Source: Bradyrhizobium yuanmingense (GTDB taxonomy: Bacteria > Pseudomonadota > Alphaproteobacteria > Rhizobiales > Xanthobacteraceae). From it: a stretch of DNA of 64,000 nucleotides. Location of the stretch: positions 186,001 through 250,000 of the forward strand of contig NZ_JARFML010000008.1 of assembly GCF_029167105.1 (NCBI RefSeq). Direction: 5' to 3'. The notes beneath the pieces are model-generated. The model saw nothing but the letters and a program-made list of their open reading frames with translations, made no database searches and was not told the origin of the DNA. The position numbers were made by a program, and so were the translations under genes. Shown in pieces: positions 33,525 through 42,852 of the stretch (within the stretch, counting starts at the first letter, position 1; each line of letters opens with the position of its first letter).

Positions 33525-33987
33525 TGCTCGGCGGCGCGACCTCGATGCCGCGCTTGTGCCAGGGTCTGAGCTTCTCGATCACCTCTGCGGTCAGCGGCGC
33601 CGGTCGCCGCGTCGCCTCGTCGAGCAGGACGCCGACCGACGTCGCCGACGCAATGCACGTGCCGTTCGAGAACACGACCTGCTCGAATGTCACCGACGTT
33701 CGCCCGAGCTTGACCACGCCGAGGCCGAGCTCGATCGAGCCGGGCCAGTGCAGCTCGGCGCGAAAATGCATGTCGAGCCGCACCATGATCCAGGCGAGCC
33801 CCGGCGGGGTCAGCCCGTATTCGGGAAGCTTCATCAGCGTGACACGGCCGGTCTCGAAATATGTGGCATAGACCGCGTTGTTGACGTGCTGGTTCGGGTC
33901 TAGGTCGCCGAACCGGACGTTGTCGCTGAGGCGAAACGGAAAGTCCTCAAGGCGCGGGGTCGTGTCGAGGCGGGCTGGTGCGTTCAC
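33520..33987 (-). CDS. Acyl-CoA thioesterase (hotdog fold, 4-HBT family)
   Basis: A 155-aa hotdog thioesterase. The active-site Asp is in VRFGDLDPNQHVNNAVYATYFE (read in part), the usual D-x-D/N-x-x-x-H-x-N pattern of 4-hydroxybenzoyl-CoA thioesterases. It should hydrolyse acyl-CoA esters; the acyl group is unknown. Length is typical. The stop codon falls inside the end of a dispersed repeat, so insertion of that element may have set the current C-terminus. Confidence 0.88.
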   Translation of the reverse strand: MNAPARLDTTPRLEDFPFRLSDNVRFGDLDPNQHVNNAVYATYFETGRVTLMKLPEYGLTPPGLAWIMVRLDMHFRAELHWPGSIELGLGVVKLGRTSVTFEQVVFSNGTCIASATSVGVLLDEATRRPAPLTAEVIEKLRPWHKRGIEVAPPSI

Positions 33988-34160
33988 CGATTGATCTCCG
34001 TCATATCCATCCTCGTTACAGCCCAGTTATTTTGGCCCGGCAAGTGGGCGCGGCTGCGGGGCGATCCCGCTTTTATGCCTTTCCTGTTCCATCCCCGTTG
34101 GCTAGACAGGCAGGGTCACCTCTGCCCGACGGGCGCCGTCCAACCGATAACGATCGATAA

Positions 34161-35198
<1,038 letters not shown>

Positions 35199-35331
35199 CG
35201 GAAGCGTTCGGGGCAGCGATGCCCCATGTTTCTGGTGCTGGAACCGTTCGCGAAATCGCCGTAGTCTGCGGCCATTCCGGTCATAGGCTTGGCCAGGTTT
35301 TTGGCTTAGCACAGTTTGGCTCTGCGAAGTC

Positions 35332-35366
35332 TTGGCTCAGCAAAGGTGATTGGCTCAGCAAGGTGA
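35332..35366 (+). repeat. Short tandem repeat upstream of DUF2147 gene
   Basis: TTGGCTCAGCAAAGGTGA is followed directly by TTGGCTCAGCAAGGTGA, with weaker TTGGCT copies just before. The second unit supplies the AAGG ribosome-binding sequence of the next gene. Confidence 0.55.
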
Positions 35367-35371
35367 TGACA

Positions 35372-35965
35372 ATGCGGACTTTCGTTTCCAGCTTTCGGCT
35401 GCTCTCCTTCGTCGCACTCGCATTGTCGCTCGCGGTCGTGACGCCGTGCGCGGCGCAGACCGCCGAGCCCACGGCGGCGGGCCTTTGGCAGAAGGTCGAA
35501 GACGGCAGGACGGTCGGATGGTTCCTCTTCGTCGATCGCAACGGCATCTTCGAAGGCGTGATCGCCAAGACCTTCCCGCGGCCAACCGACGACCCGAACG
35601 AGGTCTGCTCCAAGTGCACCGACGATCGCAAGAACGCTCGGGTGCTCGGCATCTCCTTCGTCCGCGACATGAAGCGCGAAGGATTGAAGTACGAGGGCGG
35701 CAACGTGCTCAATCCGCGCGACGGCCAGATCTGGAAGGCCAACATGCGGGTCAGCCCCGACGGCCAGACCCTGACGCTGCGCGGCTATCTCGGCATCTCG
35801 CTGCTCGGCAAGGACGAGACCTGGACGCGCCTGCCCGATGCCAACATCGCGCAGGTCGATCCGGCGATCGTCGCAAAATACTTGCCCGCGCAGGCTGCTG
35901 CCGCCAAGCAACCGGCGCCCGCGGCGAAGAAGGGCGGCGCGATGATGGCGCCGGCAAAGCAGTAA
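35372..35965 (+). CDS. DUF2147 family secreted protein
   Basis: A 197-aa exported protein. Residues 1-26 form a signal peptide ([20 protein letters not shown] in part). The DUF2147 domain (about 30-160) starts [17 protein letters not shown] and has [19 protein letters not shown] and [19 protein letters not shown], typical of the family. The tail is Ala/Lys/Pro-rich. The function of the family is unknown. Start chosen at the second ATG, with AAGG eight bases upstream; the first ATG at 35366 is possible. Confidence 0.85.
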   Translation: MRTFVSSFRLLSFVALALSLAVVTPCAAQTAEPTAAGLWQKVEDGRTVGWFLFVDRNGIFEGVIAKTFPRPTDDPNEVCSKCTDDRKNARVLGISFVRDMKREGLKYEGGNVLNPRDGQIWKANMRVSPDGQTLTLRGYLGISLLGKDETWTRLPDANIAQVDPAIVAKYLPAQAAAAKQPAPAAKKGGAMMAPAKQ

Positions 35966-36228
35966 AGGGCGCAAGCCGCGCGCTGCGCGGTCTCAATAGC
36001 TCTCGCTTTGGCGCAGGATCTCCAGCCTGTGCGGCCACCTTCGCCGATGGCGAATGCGCCTCGGACTCGCTCCAGTAGTTCCCCGGAATGCGCGCTGGCG
36101 CTGGATTTGCATAGCTGTCGGCAAAGCTGCTGGGGGAGCGAGTCGCCGTCTCCACGCCTGCCGCGCACCATGCGGACGGTGGACGGCAGCGTTTGCCCCG
36201 CGGTGATCACTTCGACCGCGGAGACCAC

Positions 36229-36582
36229 ATGAAACCTGCAAGACAGTGTGCCGCCTTGCTGCTGGGGCTGACGGTTCTGACGCATGCGGCGCTGGCGCGC
36301 GACGACGGCCGCTTCGCCAACTCGCCCCTGAAACCCTGGTTCGAGAGTCTGCGTAGCGAGTTCGGGCTATGCTGCTCGGATGCGGACGGCTACGTCATCG
36401 CCGACGTCGATTGGGAGTCCGATCGCGGTCGCTACCGTGTGCGCATCGACGACGAGTGGGTCGTGGTCCCTGACGGCGCCGTGATCACCGTCCCGAACAA
36501 GATCGGCCGCACCATGGTGTGGAAGCACTATATCGACGGCCATCCGCGCGTGCGCTGCTTCATGCCGGGCAGCATGACGTAG
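36229..36582 (+). CDS. Small secreted protein, uncharacterised
   Basis: A 117-aa exported protein with a signal peptide (residues about 1-22, ending LTHAALA). The mature part is DDGRFANSPLKPWFESL, then CCSDADGYVIADVDWESD and a run of beta strands (RYRVRIDDEWVVVPDGAVI), then GRTMVWKHYIDG and one Cys near the end. I do not recognise a named domain. GGAG just before the ATG supports the start. The 263-bp gap upstream shows no convincing gene. Confidence 0.65.
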   Translation: MKPARQCAALLLGLTVLTHAALARDDGRFANSPLKPWFESLRSEFGLCCSDADGYVIADVDWESDRGRYRVRIDDEWVVVPDGAVITVPNKIGRTMVWKHYIDGHPRVRCFMPGSMT

Positions 36583-36591
36583 ACGCGCAGG

Positions 36592-36632
36592 CCATCCCGG
36601 TCGGCGCGAAGCGCCGAATCCGGGATGACAAA
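36592..36632. repeat. Short dispersed palindrome
   Basis: ATCCCGGTCGGCGC and GCGCCGAATCCGGGAT mirror each other between two convergent genes. Same general type as the other CCGGGAT-ended intergenic elements. Confidence 0.5.
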
Positions 36633-36640
36633 GCGAAGCT

Positions 36641-36910
36641 TTAGTGCGCCCGGTTTTCCGAGCCCGCGCTTGCGAGCTGCTTGATCCGCGGCGACAGCAC
36701 GGCGACCTGCACCGGCGAGGCCGGCATGCCGGCGACGATCATCGCGGGGTTCGCTGACTGCTCCTGGACGCCGGCGCCGCCGAGCACCTGCACTTGCGTT
36801 GTCGTGATCGGAAACGACGTCACTTCGTAGGAGGGAAGCTCGCTGGCGAACGCGGCGGTCGAGCTCGCGATCATGGCGCCGGCAACGGCAATCATCGAGA
36901 GAACACGCAT
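36641..36910 (-). CDS. Small secreted protein, uncharacterised
   Basis: An 89-aa exported protein. The signal peptide is residues about 1-23 (MRVLSMIAVAGAMIASSTAA, then FAS). The mature part has no recognised domain; it contains VTSFPITTTQVQVLGGAGVQEQ (in part) and a basic C-terminal segment. GGAG eight bases upstream sets the ATG; the frame is open further upstream but lacks a start with SD. Its 193-bp upstream region holds no other gene. Confidence 0.6.
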   Translation of the reverse strand: MRVLSMIAVAGAMIASSTAAFASELPSYEVTSFPITTTQVQVLGGAGVQEQSANPAMIVAGMPASPVQVAVLSPRIKQLASAGSENRAH

Positions 36911-37103
36911 TGGAAAATCTCCGTGGAAGATGTCAATCGGAGGTTTGGTCGCCGCGATGGCGAAACAGGTTCGCTCGTGTGCGAACATTCCCGTTGTCTT
37001 CCGCGCAGATATCGATTGCCTGATGCGAAAGGACGAAACGCGGAAGACGTTTCCCGCGCCAATGTTTCCGGACGGTTTCGCGGAAGGGGCCGATGCGCAC
37101 CGC

Positions 37104-38468
37104 TCAATGCTCTTGCAGATCGAGCTGCGCAGATCTCGCCGGCGCGGCGACCGCGGCAAAGCGCAGGCGCATCGTCGTGCCGCAGCCGGGCGCGGAAGCG
37201 ACGATCAACTCTCCGCCATGGGCCGCCATGATCTCGCGGACGATCGATAGGCCGAGGCCGGCGCCTTCACCTGCGGCGTTGCCGGTCTGAAACGGCTCGG
37301 TCAGCCTGTGTTCGGCGCCATCGGGCAGGCCCGCGCCATCATCGTGAATCGATACGCCATCGCAGCCGAGCGTGGCGACGACGCGCCGCGCGCCATGGGC
37401 GTGGATGAGCGCGTTGCCGACGAGATTGGCGAGTGCACTGCGGATCGCAGCGTCCACGCCCTGCACCACGAATGGACCTTTTCCGTCGTGCTCCAGCGCA
37501 AGCTCGATGCCGGCGTCCAGCGCCGAGGGGCTGAAATCGGCCAGCACATCCAGCGTGATCTGGGCAAGATCGATCGGCCGCTTCTCGATCGCATGATTTT
37601 GCAATCGCGCCAGGTCCAGCATAGCCGAGACCAGCGAGGTCAGCCGACGGACGTCGCGCACCAGCTCGGCCTTCAGGGCCGGCTCAGGCACGTCCTCGAT
37701 CTTGGCGCGCAGCAGAGTCAGGGGCGTGCGGAGCTGATGGGCGGCATTGCCGAGGAAGCGGCGCTGCATCCTGATATAGGCGTCGATCTCGCCGAAAGCG
37801 CGATTCAGCGCCTCGACCAGCGGCTTCAACTCGCGAGGGACCTCGGACAGCGAGATCAAACCTTGTGGCGCCGAGGGATCGATCGCGAGGGCGCGACGTG
37901 CGACCCGCTCGATGCCGCGCGAGACGAAACGTGCGGTCAGCATCGAGCCGATGGCGACGGTTGCCGCAAAGGCCAGCGCCACCAGGATGATCGAAAAGAC
38001 CCTGCGGAGGAGAAAAGTCCTTGCAATCCGGCCAAAGCGGACCTGAGGCTCGCCAACCATCATCGCGATCCGCAACGCGCCCCGTTGCACGGCGGAGAGA
38101 CAGAAGGTGCTCTTCTGGTCGAGCGTGTAGAAGACGGACGAACCGACGGGCCCGTGGTAGGGAAACACGAAGGGCAGGGGGGGCCGGTGTTCGCTGCCGT
38201 ACTCGCTGAGCAGGTCGCCCGTGGACACGACGTACCAGAGGTTCGGGCTGTCCCCCTTCAATTCCTCGAGGGCAGGAGTCGAACGTATTGTCAGTTTTTG
38301 CCCTTCGATCACCGTCGCGCGATCGAGAACGGCGGCCACGACCTGACACGTCCTGAACTCGCGTTCCTCGGTCGGGTAGCGCCAGATGAAGAGGCCGAGC
38401 ATGCCCAGGAAGATCGTCGTCGCGGCGATGCCGAGCGACAGCGCAAAGGTTCGGGCGATCGACCTCAT
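37104..38468 (-). CDS. Two-component sensor histidine kinase (TctE/QseC-like)
   Basis: A 454-aa inner-membrane kinase. Membrane helices are at about 10-30 and 157-180, with a periplasmic sensor region between (2CSKN-like). A HAMP-like linker and a HisKA domain follow, with His244 in GNAAHQLRTPL. The ATPase has the N-box NLVGNAL and GLSIVREIM. The start overlaps the response-regulator stop in an ATGA, so the pair is translationally coupled. It probably controls the divergent mipA-type operon at 39501. Confidence 0.9.
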   Translation of the reverse strand: MRSIARTFALSLGIAATTIFLGMLGLFIWRYPTEEREFRTCQVVAAVLDRATVIEGQKLTIRSTPALEELKGDSPNLWYVVSTGDLLSEYGSEHRPPLPFVFPYHGPVGSSVFYTLDQKSTFCLSAVQRGALRIAMMVGEPQVRFGRIARTFLLRRVFSIILVALAFAATVAIGSMLTARFVSRGIERVARRALAIDPSAPQGLISLSEVPRELKPLVEALNRAFGEIDAYIRMQRRFLGNAAHQLRTPLTLLRAKIEDVPEPALKAELVRDVRRLTSLVSAMLDLARLQNHAIEKRPIDLAQITLDVLADFSPSALDAGIELALEHDGKGPFVVQGVDAAIRSALANLVGNALIHAHGARRVVATLGCDGVSIHDDGAGLPDGAEHRLTEPFQTGNAAGEGAGLGLSIVREIMAAHGGELIVASAPGCGTTMRLRFAAVAAPARSAQLDLQEH

Positions 38469-39145
38469 CGCGGCGTTGCCAGCCGCAGGATGTAGCCGAT
38501 GCCCCGCATGCTGCGGATCTCGACGTCGCCGCCGAGCTCGGCCAGTTTCTTGCGCAGGCGCGAGACCTGGGCTTCGAGCGTGTTGGACTCGATCTCGTCG
38601 TCGAAGCCGTAGATCTCCTCGATCAGGGCGGCGCGGGTGATGACGCGGTCGCGCCGCATCAGCAGCGCCCCCAGGATCAGTGCCTCGCGCCGGCGCAGCA
38701 GGATCCTGGTGTCGGCGACCACCGCCTCGTTGCTGCCGAGATGCAGCTCGACGTTGCCGAGCGACAGCACCGATGGGGCGAGCAGCCGCGGCCGGCGCAG
38801 CACCGCGCGCACGCGCGCAAGCAGCTCCTGCGGCTCGAATGGCTTGCCGAGATAGTCGTCGGCCCCGCCATTGAGCCCTTCGACGACGTCCTCCTTGGCG
38901 TCCTTGGACGTCAGCATGATGATCGCGGGCCGCTCCGCCGATTGGCTCAGCGCCGTGACCACCTGGAGCGCATCTCCGTCGGGCAGCATCCGGTCGACGA
39001 TCGCCAGATCATACTTGAAATTGTTCAGTGCCTGGCGCGCATCGGCGATCGAGCCGACCAGGTCGACGATACCGTGCAATTGCCCGAGCAGCCGGCGGAC
39101 ATAGGCGCCGATCTGTGGTTCGTCTTCGATCACGAGGGAGCGCAC
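38465..39145 (-). CDS. OmpR-family response regulator
   Basis: A 226-aa regulator. The receiver has the acidic pocket at 8-9 (IEDEP), phospho-acceptor Asp51 (IVDRMLPDGD) and Lys101 (GKPF). The winged-helix domain (about 128-222) has ITRAALIEEIYGFDDEIESN in part and RGIGYIL. The start is a GTG with AAGGA eight bases upstream; extending to an upstream ATG would add about 84 residues with no domain. Four GCAATNTTG repeats in the divergent promoter region suit binding by this protein. Confidence 0.9.
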   Translation of the reverse strand: MRSLVIEDEPQIGAYVRRLLGQLHGIVDLVGSIADARQALNNFKYDLAIVDRMLPDGDALQVVTALSQSAERPAIIMLTSKDAKEDVVEGLNGGADDYLGKPFEPQELLARVRAVLRRPRLLAPSVLSLGNVELHLGSNEAVVADTRILLRRREALILGALLMRRDRVITRAALIEEIYGFDDEIESNTLEAQVSRLRKKLAELGGDVEIRSMRGIGYILRLATPR

Positions 39146-39330
39146 GCGGGTCGTCCTTGACTCTGCTGGGGCAACAAAACCCTGACCGTGACGCTCCCTG
39201 GCCGAACTCTGGCGCTTCGGCTCGTGCGCGAGGGTTCCCATAAAGGCGGCGAGCTTGGCGAATAAAAGGCAGGACCGGGCGAGCTCGCGGGCACGGCCCG
39301 TCACGTTTTTGAGGGCGTGATCGCGGCGGT

Positions 39331-39430
39331 GCAATGTTGGGGCAATGTTGATCTGGCGGGCGTGCCTGCCAGCGCCGGACATGGCCCTGGGGAGCATCCG
39401 ATCGCACCTTGCAATCTTGGGGCAATTTTG
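39331..39430. promoter_or_regulatory. Two pairs of GCAATNTTG direct repeats
   Basis: GCAATGTTG occurs at 39331 and 39342; GCAATCTTG at 39411 and GCAATTTTG at 39422. Within each pair the start-to-start spacing is 11 bp, and the pairs are exactly 80 bp apart. They lie in the 355-bp divergent gap between the response regulator and the MipA gene. One-turn direct repeats are the typical target of OmpR/PhoB regulators. Confidence 0.6.
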
Positions 39431-39500
39431 CCGGACCAGATGCTGTGGCTCCTAACCACAACAGTCGACTCGGCCTGCAAGGCCGGTCCGGGGCCCCGCA

Positions 39501-40388
39501 ATGAATGATTTCGAAGAAGCCGCTCTCCGCCTCACGGCGATTGTGCGGCGGACGTCCGCCTGTCTCGCCGCACTCGGTGCAATCATGGCAACGGCGCCAT
39601 CGGTGTTGGCGCAGACCGCGTTCACGCTGCCAGCGCCGCCATTGGAGCTGCCGATGCTGCCCTCGCCGTCGGGAAACTGGACTGTCATGGTCGGCATCGG
39701 CGGCGAATACAAGCCCGAGTTCGCCGGATCGAACAACGGAAGGTTTGCTCCGGTCCCGATCTTCTCTGTCCGCCGCGCCGGATCAGTCGACCAGTTTCGC
39801 GGACCGCGCGACAGCACCAGCATCGCGCTGCTCGACATCGGCCATTTTCGCGCCGGCCCCGCGTTCAAATACGTCGCCTCAAGGAAGGCCGACAAATATG
39901 CCGAGCTGACCGGCCTTGGCAATGTCGACGCCGCCTATGAGCTCGGTGGCTTCGTGGAGTATTATCCGGTCGACTGGCTGCGCCTGCGCAGCGAGTTGCG
40001 CCAGGGCATGGGCGGTCACACCGGCACCGTCGCGGATGTGTCTGCCGACGTCATCGTGCCGCTGATCCAAAGGCTGACGATCTCGGCCGGCCCGCGCTTC
40101 ACCTGGAAGAGCACCAATGCCACTGCGCCGTATTTCGGCGTCGATGCCGTGCAGGCACTGGCATCGGGGTTGCCGACCTACAATGCCAGGGGCGGTGCGC
40201 ATTCGGTCGGTTTCGGCAGCCAGATCTCCTATCGCATCAATCCGCAATGGGAGGTTCACGCCTATGTCGAATACGAGAAGCTGCTCGGCGATGCCGCGGA
40301 CAGCCCGCTGGTGAAGCTGCGAGGATCCTCGAACCAGACCACCGTCGGTCTCGGTGCGTCCTATTCGTTCGATTTCAGGATTCGATAG
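39501..40388 (+). CDS. MipA/OmpV family outer-membrane protein
   Basis: A 295-aa beta-barrel protein. A hydrophobic export segment lies at about 16-38 (ending SVLAQ). The MipA domain has VMVGIGGEYKPEFAGSNNGR (read in part), then repeated amphipathic strands, LRSELRQGMGGHTG, and an aromatic C-terminal strand SYSFDFRIR suited to outer-membrane insertion. MipA proteins have been linked to murein hydrolase scaffolds and to responses to stress or antibiotics. The uncharacterised gene downstream starts 3 bp after the stop. The adjacent two-component system probably controls it. Confidence 0.87.
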   Translation: MNDFEEAALRLTAIVRRTSACLAALGAIMATAPSVLAQTAFTLPAPPLELPMLPSPSGNWTVMVGIGGEYKPEFAGSNNGRFAPVPIFSVRRAGSVDQFRGPRDSTSIALLDIGHFRAGPAFKYVASRKADKYAELTGLGNVDAAYELGGFVEYYPVDWLRLRSELRQGMGGHTGTVADVSADVIVPLIQRLTISAGPRFTWKSTNATAPYFGVDAVQALASGLPTYNARGGAHSVGFGSQISYRINPQWEVHAYVEYEKLLGDAADSPLVKLRGSSNQTTVGLGASYSFDFRIR

Positions 40389-40391
40389 AGC

Positions 40392-41132
40392 ATGCGCGTC
40401 AAGGTCATCGTAATTCTCGCCTGCGCGATCGCTTGCGTCGGGCTCGGCGCCGCCGCGGCGTTCGAGACGCGTGCGAGCCGGCTCCAGGCGATCAAGACCG
40501 TCGGCATCATCTCGGCGATCGGCGAGGAGATCAGCCTGACGCGAGCCGGCCTGACCGGGCTCGACAACGCCGCGCAGACCGCCTCGATCAGCGCATGGGG
40601 GCTGGACGAGCTGATCGTCCAGCAGGCGACGAAGCTGCTGGGCGGACGGTTTCACGTGCAGCCGGTGAGCTACCGGCGCGCGGCCTTCGCCGCGATCAGG
40701 GATTCGGCGGTCGCCCCGGTCAATCTGCTGCGGAGCGACCCGTTCAAGGAGCTGGTTCGCAGCGATGTCACGCCGCAGGGACTGGACGCGTATATCGTCA
40801 TCACCCGGGCGAGATCGAAGCTTGGAAACGGCCGCAACGTCGAGGGCGTCGGGTTCGCCGAATATCGGACGCTGCTTGCGGATTACGGACTGATCCACGC
40901 GTTGTACGAGGTTCGCATCATCGAGGGCAAGTCGTTCGACGTGATCGAGAAGAGGGCGGCCGCTCCGCTCGACAACACTGGAACGGTGCGGATCGCCGGC
41001 CCGAGCGGACCGATCGAAGCGACGTTCGAGGACGCGGGTTCGAGCGAACGGCTGCGTGCGGCGATCGCGAACCTCATCGTCCGAAGCCTGCCGCTCACGC
41101 TGGGCGACATGCACTTGATCGAGGGACAGTGA
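40392..41132 (+). CDS. Uncharacterised exported protein in MipA operon
   Basis: A 246-aa protein with an N-terminal export signal or anchor (MRVKVIVILACAIACVGLG, then AAAAFET). The rest alternates strands and helices: KTVGIISAIGEEISLTRAGL, GLDELIVQQATKLLGGRF, GLDAYIVITRARS. This resembles a small alpha/beta fold, but I cannot name it. It is tightly coupled with mipA, so it likely works on the same envelope process. A dispersed repeat follows. Confidence 0.6.
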   Translation: MRVKVIVILACAIACVGLGAAAAFETRASRLQAIKTVGIISAIGEEISLTRAGLTGLDNAAQTASISAWGLDELIVQQATKLLGGRFHVQPVSYRRAAFAAIRDSAVAPVNLLRSDPFKELVRSDVTPQGLDAYIVITRARSKLGNGRNVEGVGFAEYRTLLADYGLIHALYEVRIIEGKSFDVIEKRAAAPLDNTGTVRIAGPSGPIEATFEDAGSSERLRAAIANLIVRSLPLTLGDMHLIEGQ

Positions 41133-41139
41133 CGGTTCT

Positions 41140-41193
41140 GTTTTGACGCGTTTTCTTGACGCGAACCGGGACCCACTTCGCTCGGAAACGCTT
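41140..41193. repeat. Dispersed repeat (TTTTGACGCGTTTTCTT family), copy 2
   Basis: Second copy of the element at 32934. TTTTGACGCGTTTTCTTGAC leads into CACTTCGCTCGGAAACGCTT. It abuts the 3' end of garD. Confidence 0.65.
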
Positions 41194-42734
41194 TAGGTCA
41201 CCGGCGCGGGATTGAACAGCGTGAGGTCGTTGTGGATGCCCCAGCGGTCCGACCAGGGTTTGGTTCGGCCGCTGGCGACGTCGAGGATCAGGCGGAACAG
41301 GTCCCAGCCGGTCTCCTCGATGGTCTTTTCGCCGGTTGCGATCTTGCCGGCATCGAAGTCGATCAGGTCCTTCCAGCGCCGCGCGAGCTCGCTGCGCGTC
41401 GCGACCTTGATCACGGGTGCTGCCGCAAGGCCATAGGGCGTGCCGCGGCCGGTGGTGAACACTTGCAACGTCATGCCCGAGGCGAGCTGCAGCGTGCCGC
41501 AGATGAAATCGGAAGCGGGTGTCGCGGCGAACAGCATGCCCTTCTGCGTCGCCTTCTCGCCGGGCGAGAGCACGCCTTGAATCGCGCTCGAGCCCGACTT
41601 GACGATCGAGCCCAGCGATTTCTCCACGATGTTGGCAAGGCCGCCCTTCTTGTTGCCGGGCGTGGTGTTGGCGCTGCGGTCGGCGCCGCCGCGGGCGAGA
41701 TAGGAATCGTACCAGGCCATCTCGCGCACCAGCGCGCGGCCGACGTCCTCGCTGATAGCGCGGCGCGTGAGCAACTGGATCGCGTCGCGCACCTCGGTGA
41801 CCTCCGAGAACATCACGGTCGCGCCGGCGCGCACCAGGAGGTCCGCGGCGAAGCCGACGGCGGGATTGGCGGTGACGCCGGAGAAGGCATCGCTGCCGCC
41901 GCATTGCAGCCCGATCACGAGATCGGACGCCGGACAGGTCTCGCGCCTGCGGGTGTTGAGCACCTTCAGCCGCGCCTCGGCCTGGGTCATGATCGCCTCG
42001 ACGATGGCGCCAAAGCCGTCGAAAGCCTCGTCCTGCATGCGCACGATGGCGTCACCCACGCCTTCCGGCACCAGGCGTTCGGGTGCGAGCTTCTCGCAGC
42101 CGAGGCCGACAACGAGGATCTCGCCGCCGAAATTCGGGTTGAGCGCGAGGTTCTGCAGGGTGCGGATCGGCACCACCGCGTCGGGCGCGGTGATGGCGAC
42201 GCCGCAGCCATAGGCGTGCGTCAGCGGCACGACGTCATCGACGTTCGGATATTTCGGCAGCAGCTCGGCGCGGATGCGCTTCACCGCATATTCCATCGTG
42301 CCCTTGACGCATTGCACGGAGGAAGAGATGCCGAGGATGTTCTTGGTGCCGACCGAACCATCCGGATTGCGGTAGCCCTCGAAGGTGAAGCCTTCGAGCG
42401 GCGGTAGCGGGGCGGGGACGGCGGTCGAGATTTCGAGCTTGTCGAGGGCAGGGGCCTCCGGCATGCGGATGCGCGCCTCGTCCACCCATTCGCCGGCCAG
42501 GATCGGCGAAAGCGCGTAGCCGATGATCTCGCCATAGCGGACGATCGGTTCGCCTTCCGCGATGTCGACCAGCGCGGTCTTGTGTCCCTGCGGCACGAAG
42601 GCGCGCAGCGTCAGGCCGCTGGCAAAGCGCGCGCCGGCGGGGAGACCGAAATCATTGACCACGATCGCGACATTGTCGCGCTCGTTGAGCTTGATGTAGC
42701 GGGGCTGCTCTTTCGCGGCGACGTCCTGGTCCAT
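41193..42734 (-). CDS. garD: Galactarate dehydratase GarD
   Basis: A 513-aa altronate/galactarate dehydratase. It dehydrates galactarate to 5-dehydro-4-deoxyglucarate. It follows E. coli GarD closely in phrases such as [46 protein letters not shown] in part, [25 protein letters not shown] and [19 protein letters not shown]. The N-terminal SAF-like domain and C-terminal catalytic domain are both complete. It is last in the acid-sugar unit. A 30-bp perfect inverted repeat separates it from the aldehyde dehydrogenase gene and may weaken or uncouple its transcription. Confidence 0.93.
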   Translation of the reverse strand: MDQDVAAKEQPRYIKLNERDNVAIVVNDFGLPAGARFASGLTLRAFVPQGHKTALVDIAEGEPIVRYGEIIGYALSPILAGEWVDEARIRMPEAPALDKLEISTAVPAPLPPLEGFTFEGYRNPDGSVGTKNILGISSSVQCVKGTMEYAVKRIRAELLPKYPNVDDVVPLTHAYGCGVAITAPDAVVPIRTLQNLALNPNFGGEILVVGLGCEKLAPERLVPEGVGDAIVRMQDEAFDGFGAIVEAIMTQAEARLKVLNTRRRETCPASDLVIGLQCGGSDAFSGVTANPAVGFAADLLVRAGATVMFSEVTEVRDAIQLLTRRAISEDVGRALVREMAWYDSYLARGGADRSANTTPGNKKGGLANIVEKSLGSIVKSGSSAIQGVLSPGEKATQKGMLFAATPASDFICGTLQLASGMTLQVFTTGRGTPYGLAAAPVIKVATRSELARRWKDLIDFDAGKIATGEKTIEETGWDLFRLILDVASGRTKPWSDRWGIHNDLTLFNPAPVT

Positions 42735-42752
42735 CGAGGACTCCGGGGATTT

Positions 42753-42839
42753 GTAGGGTGGGTTAGCGCAGCGTAACCCACCAATGTCTGCATCCGCGGA
42801 AGCAGAAGAGGTGGGTTACGCTGCGCTAACCCACCCTAC
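42753..42839. repeat. Perfect 30-bp inverted repeat
   Basis: The arms at 42753-42782 and 42810-42839 are exact reverse complements, each starting or ending in GTAGGGTGGG and itself nearly palindromic. The 27-bp loop lies between. It is a common dispersed element type in Bradyrhizobium, placed here inside the glucarate/galactarate operon between aldehyde dehydrogenase and garD. Confidence 0.85.
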
Positions 42840-42852
42840 GATGCCTACGGCA

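Noticed and set aside
35785..36285. Minus-strand frames in the 35.97-36.23 kb gap.
   Set aside because: They run into the DUF2147 and next genes in antisense, have no SD or domain, and do not look like coding sequence.
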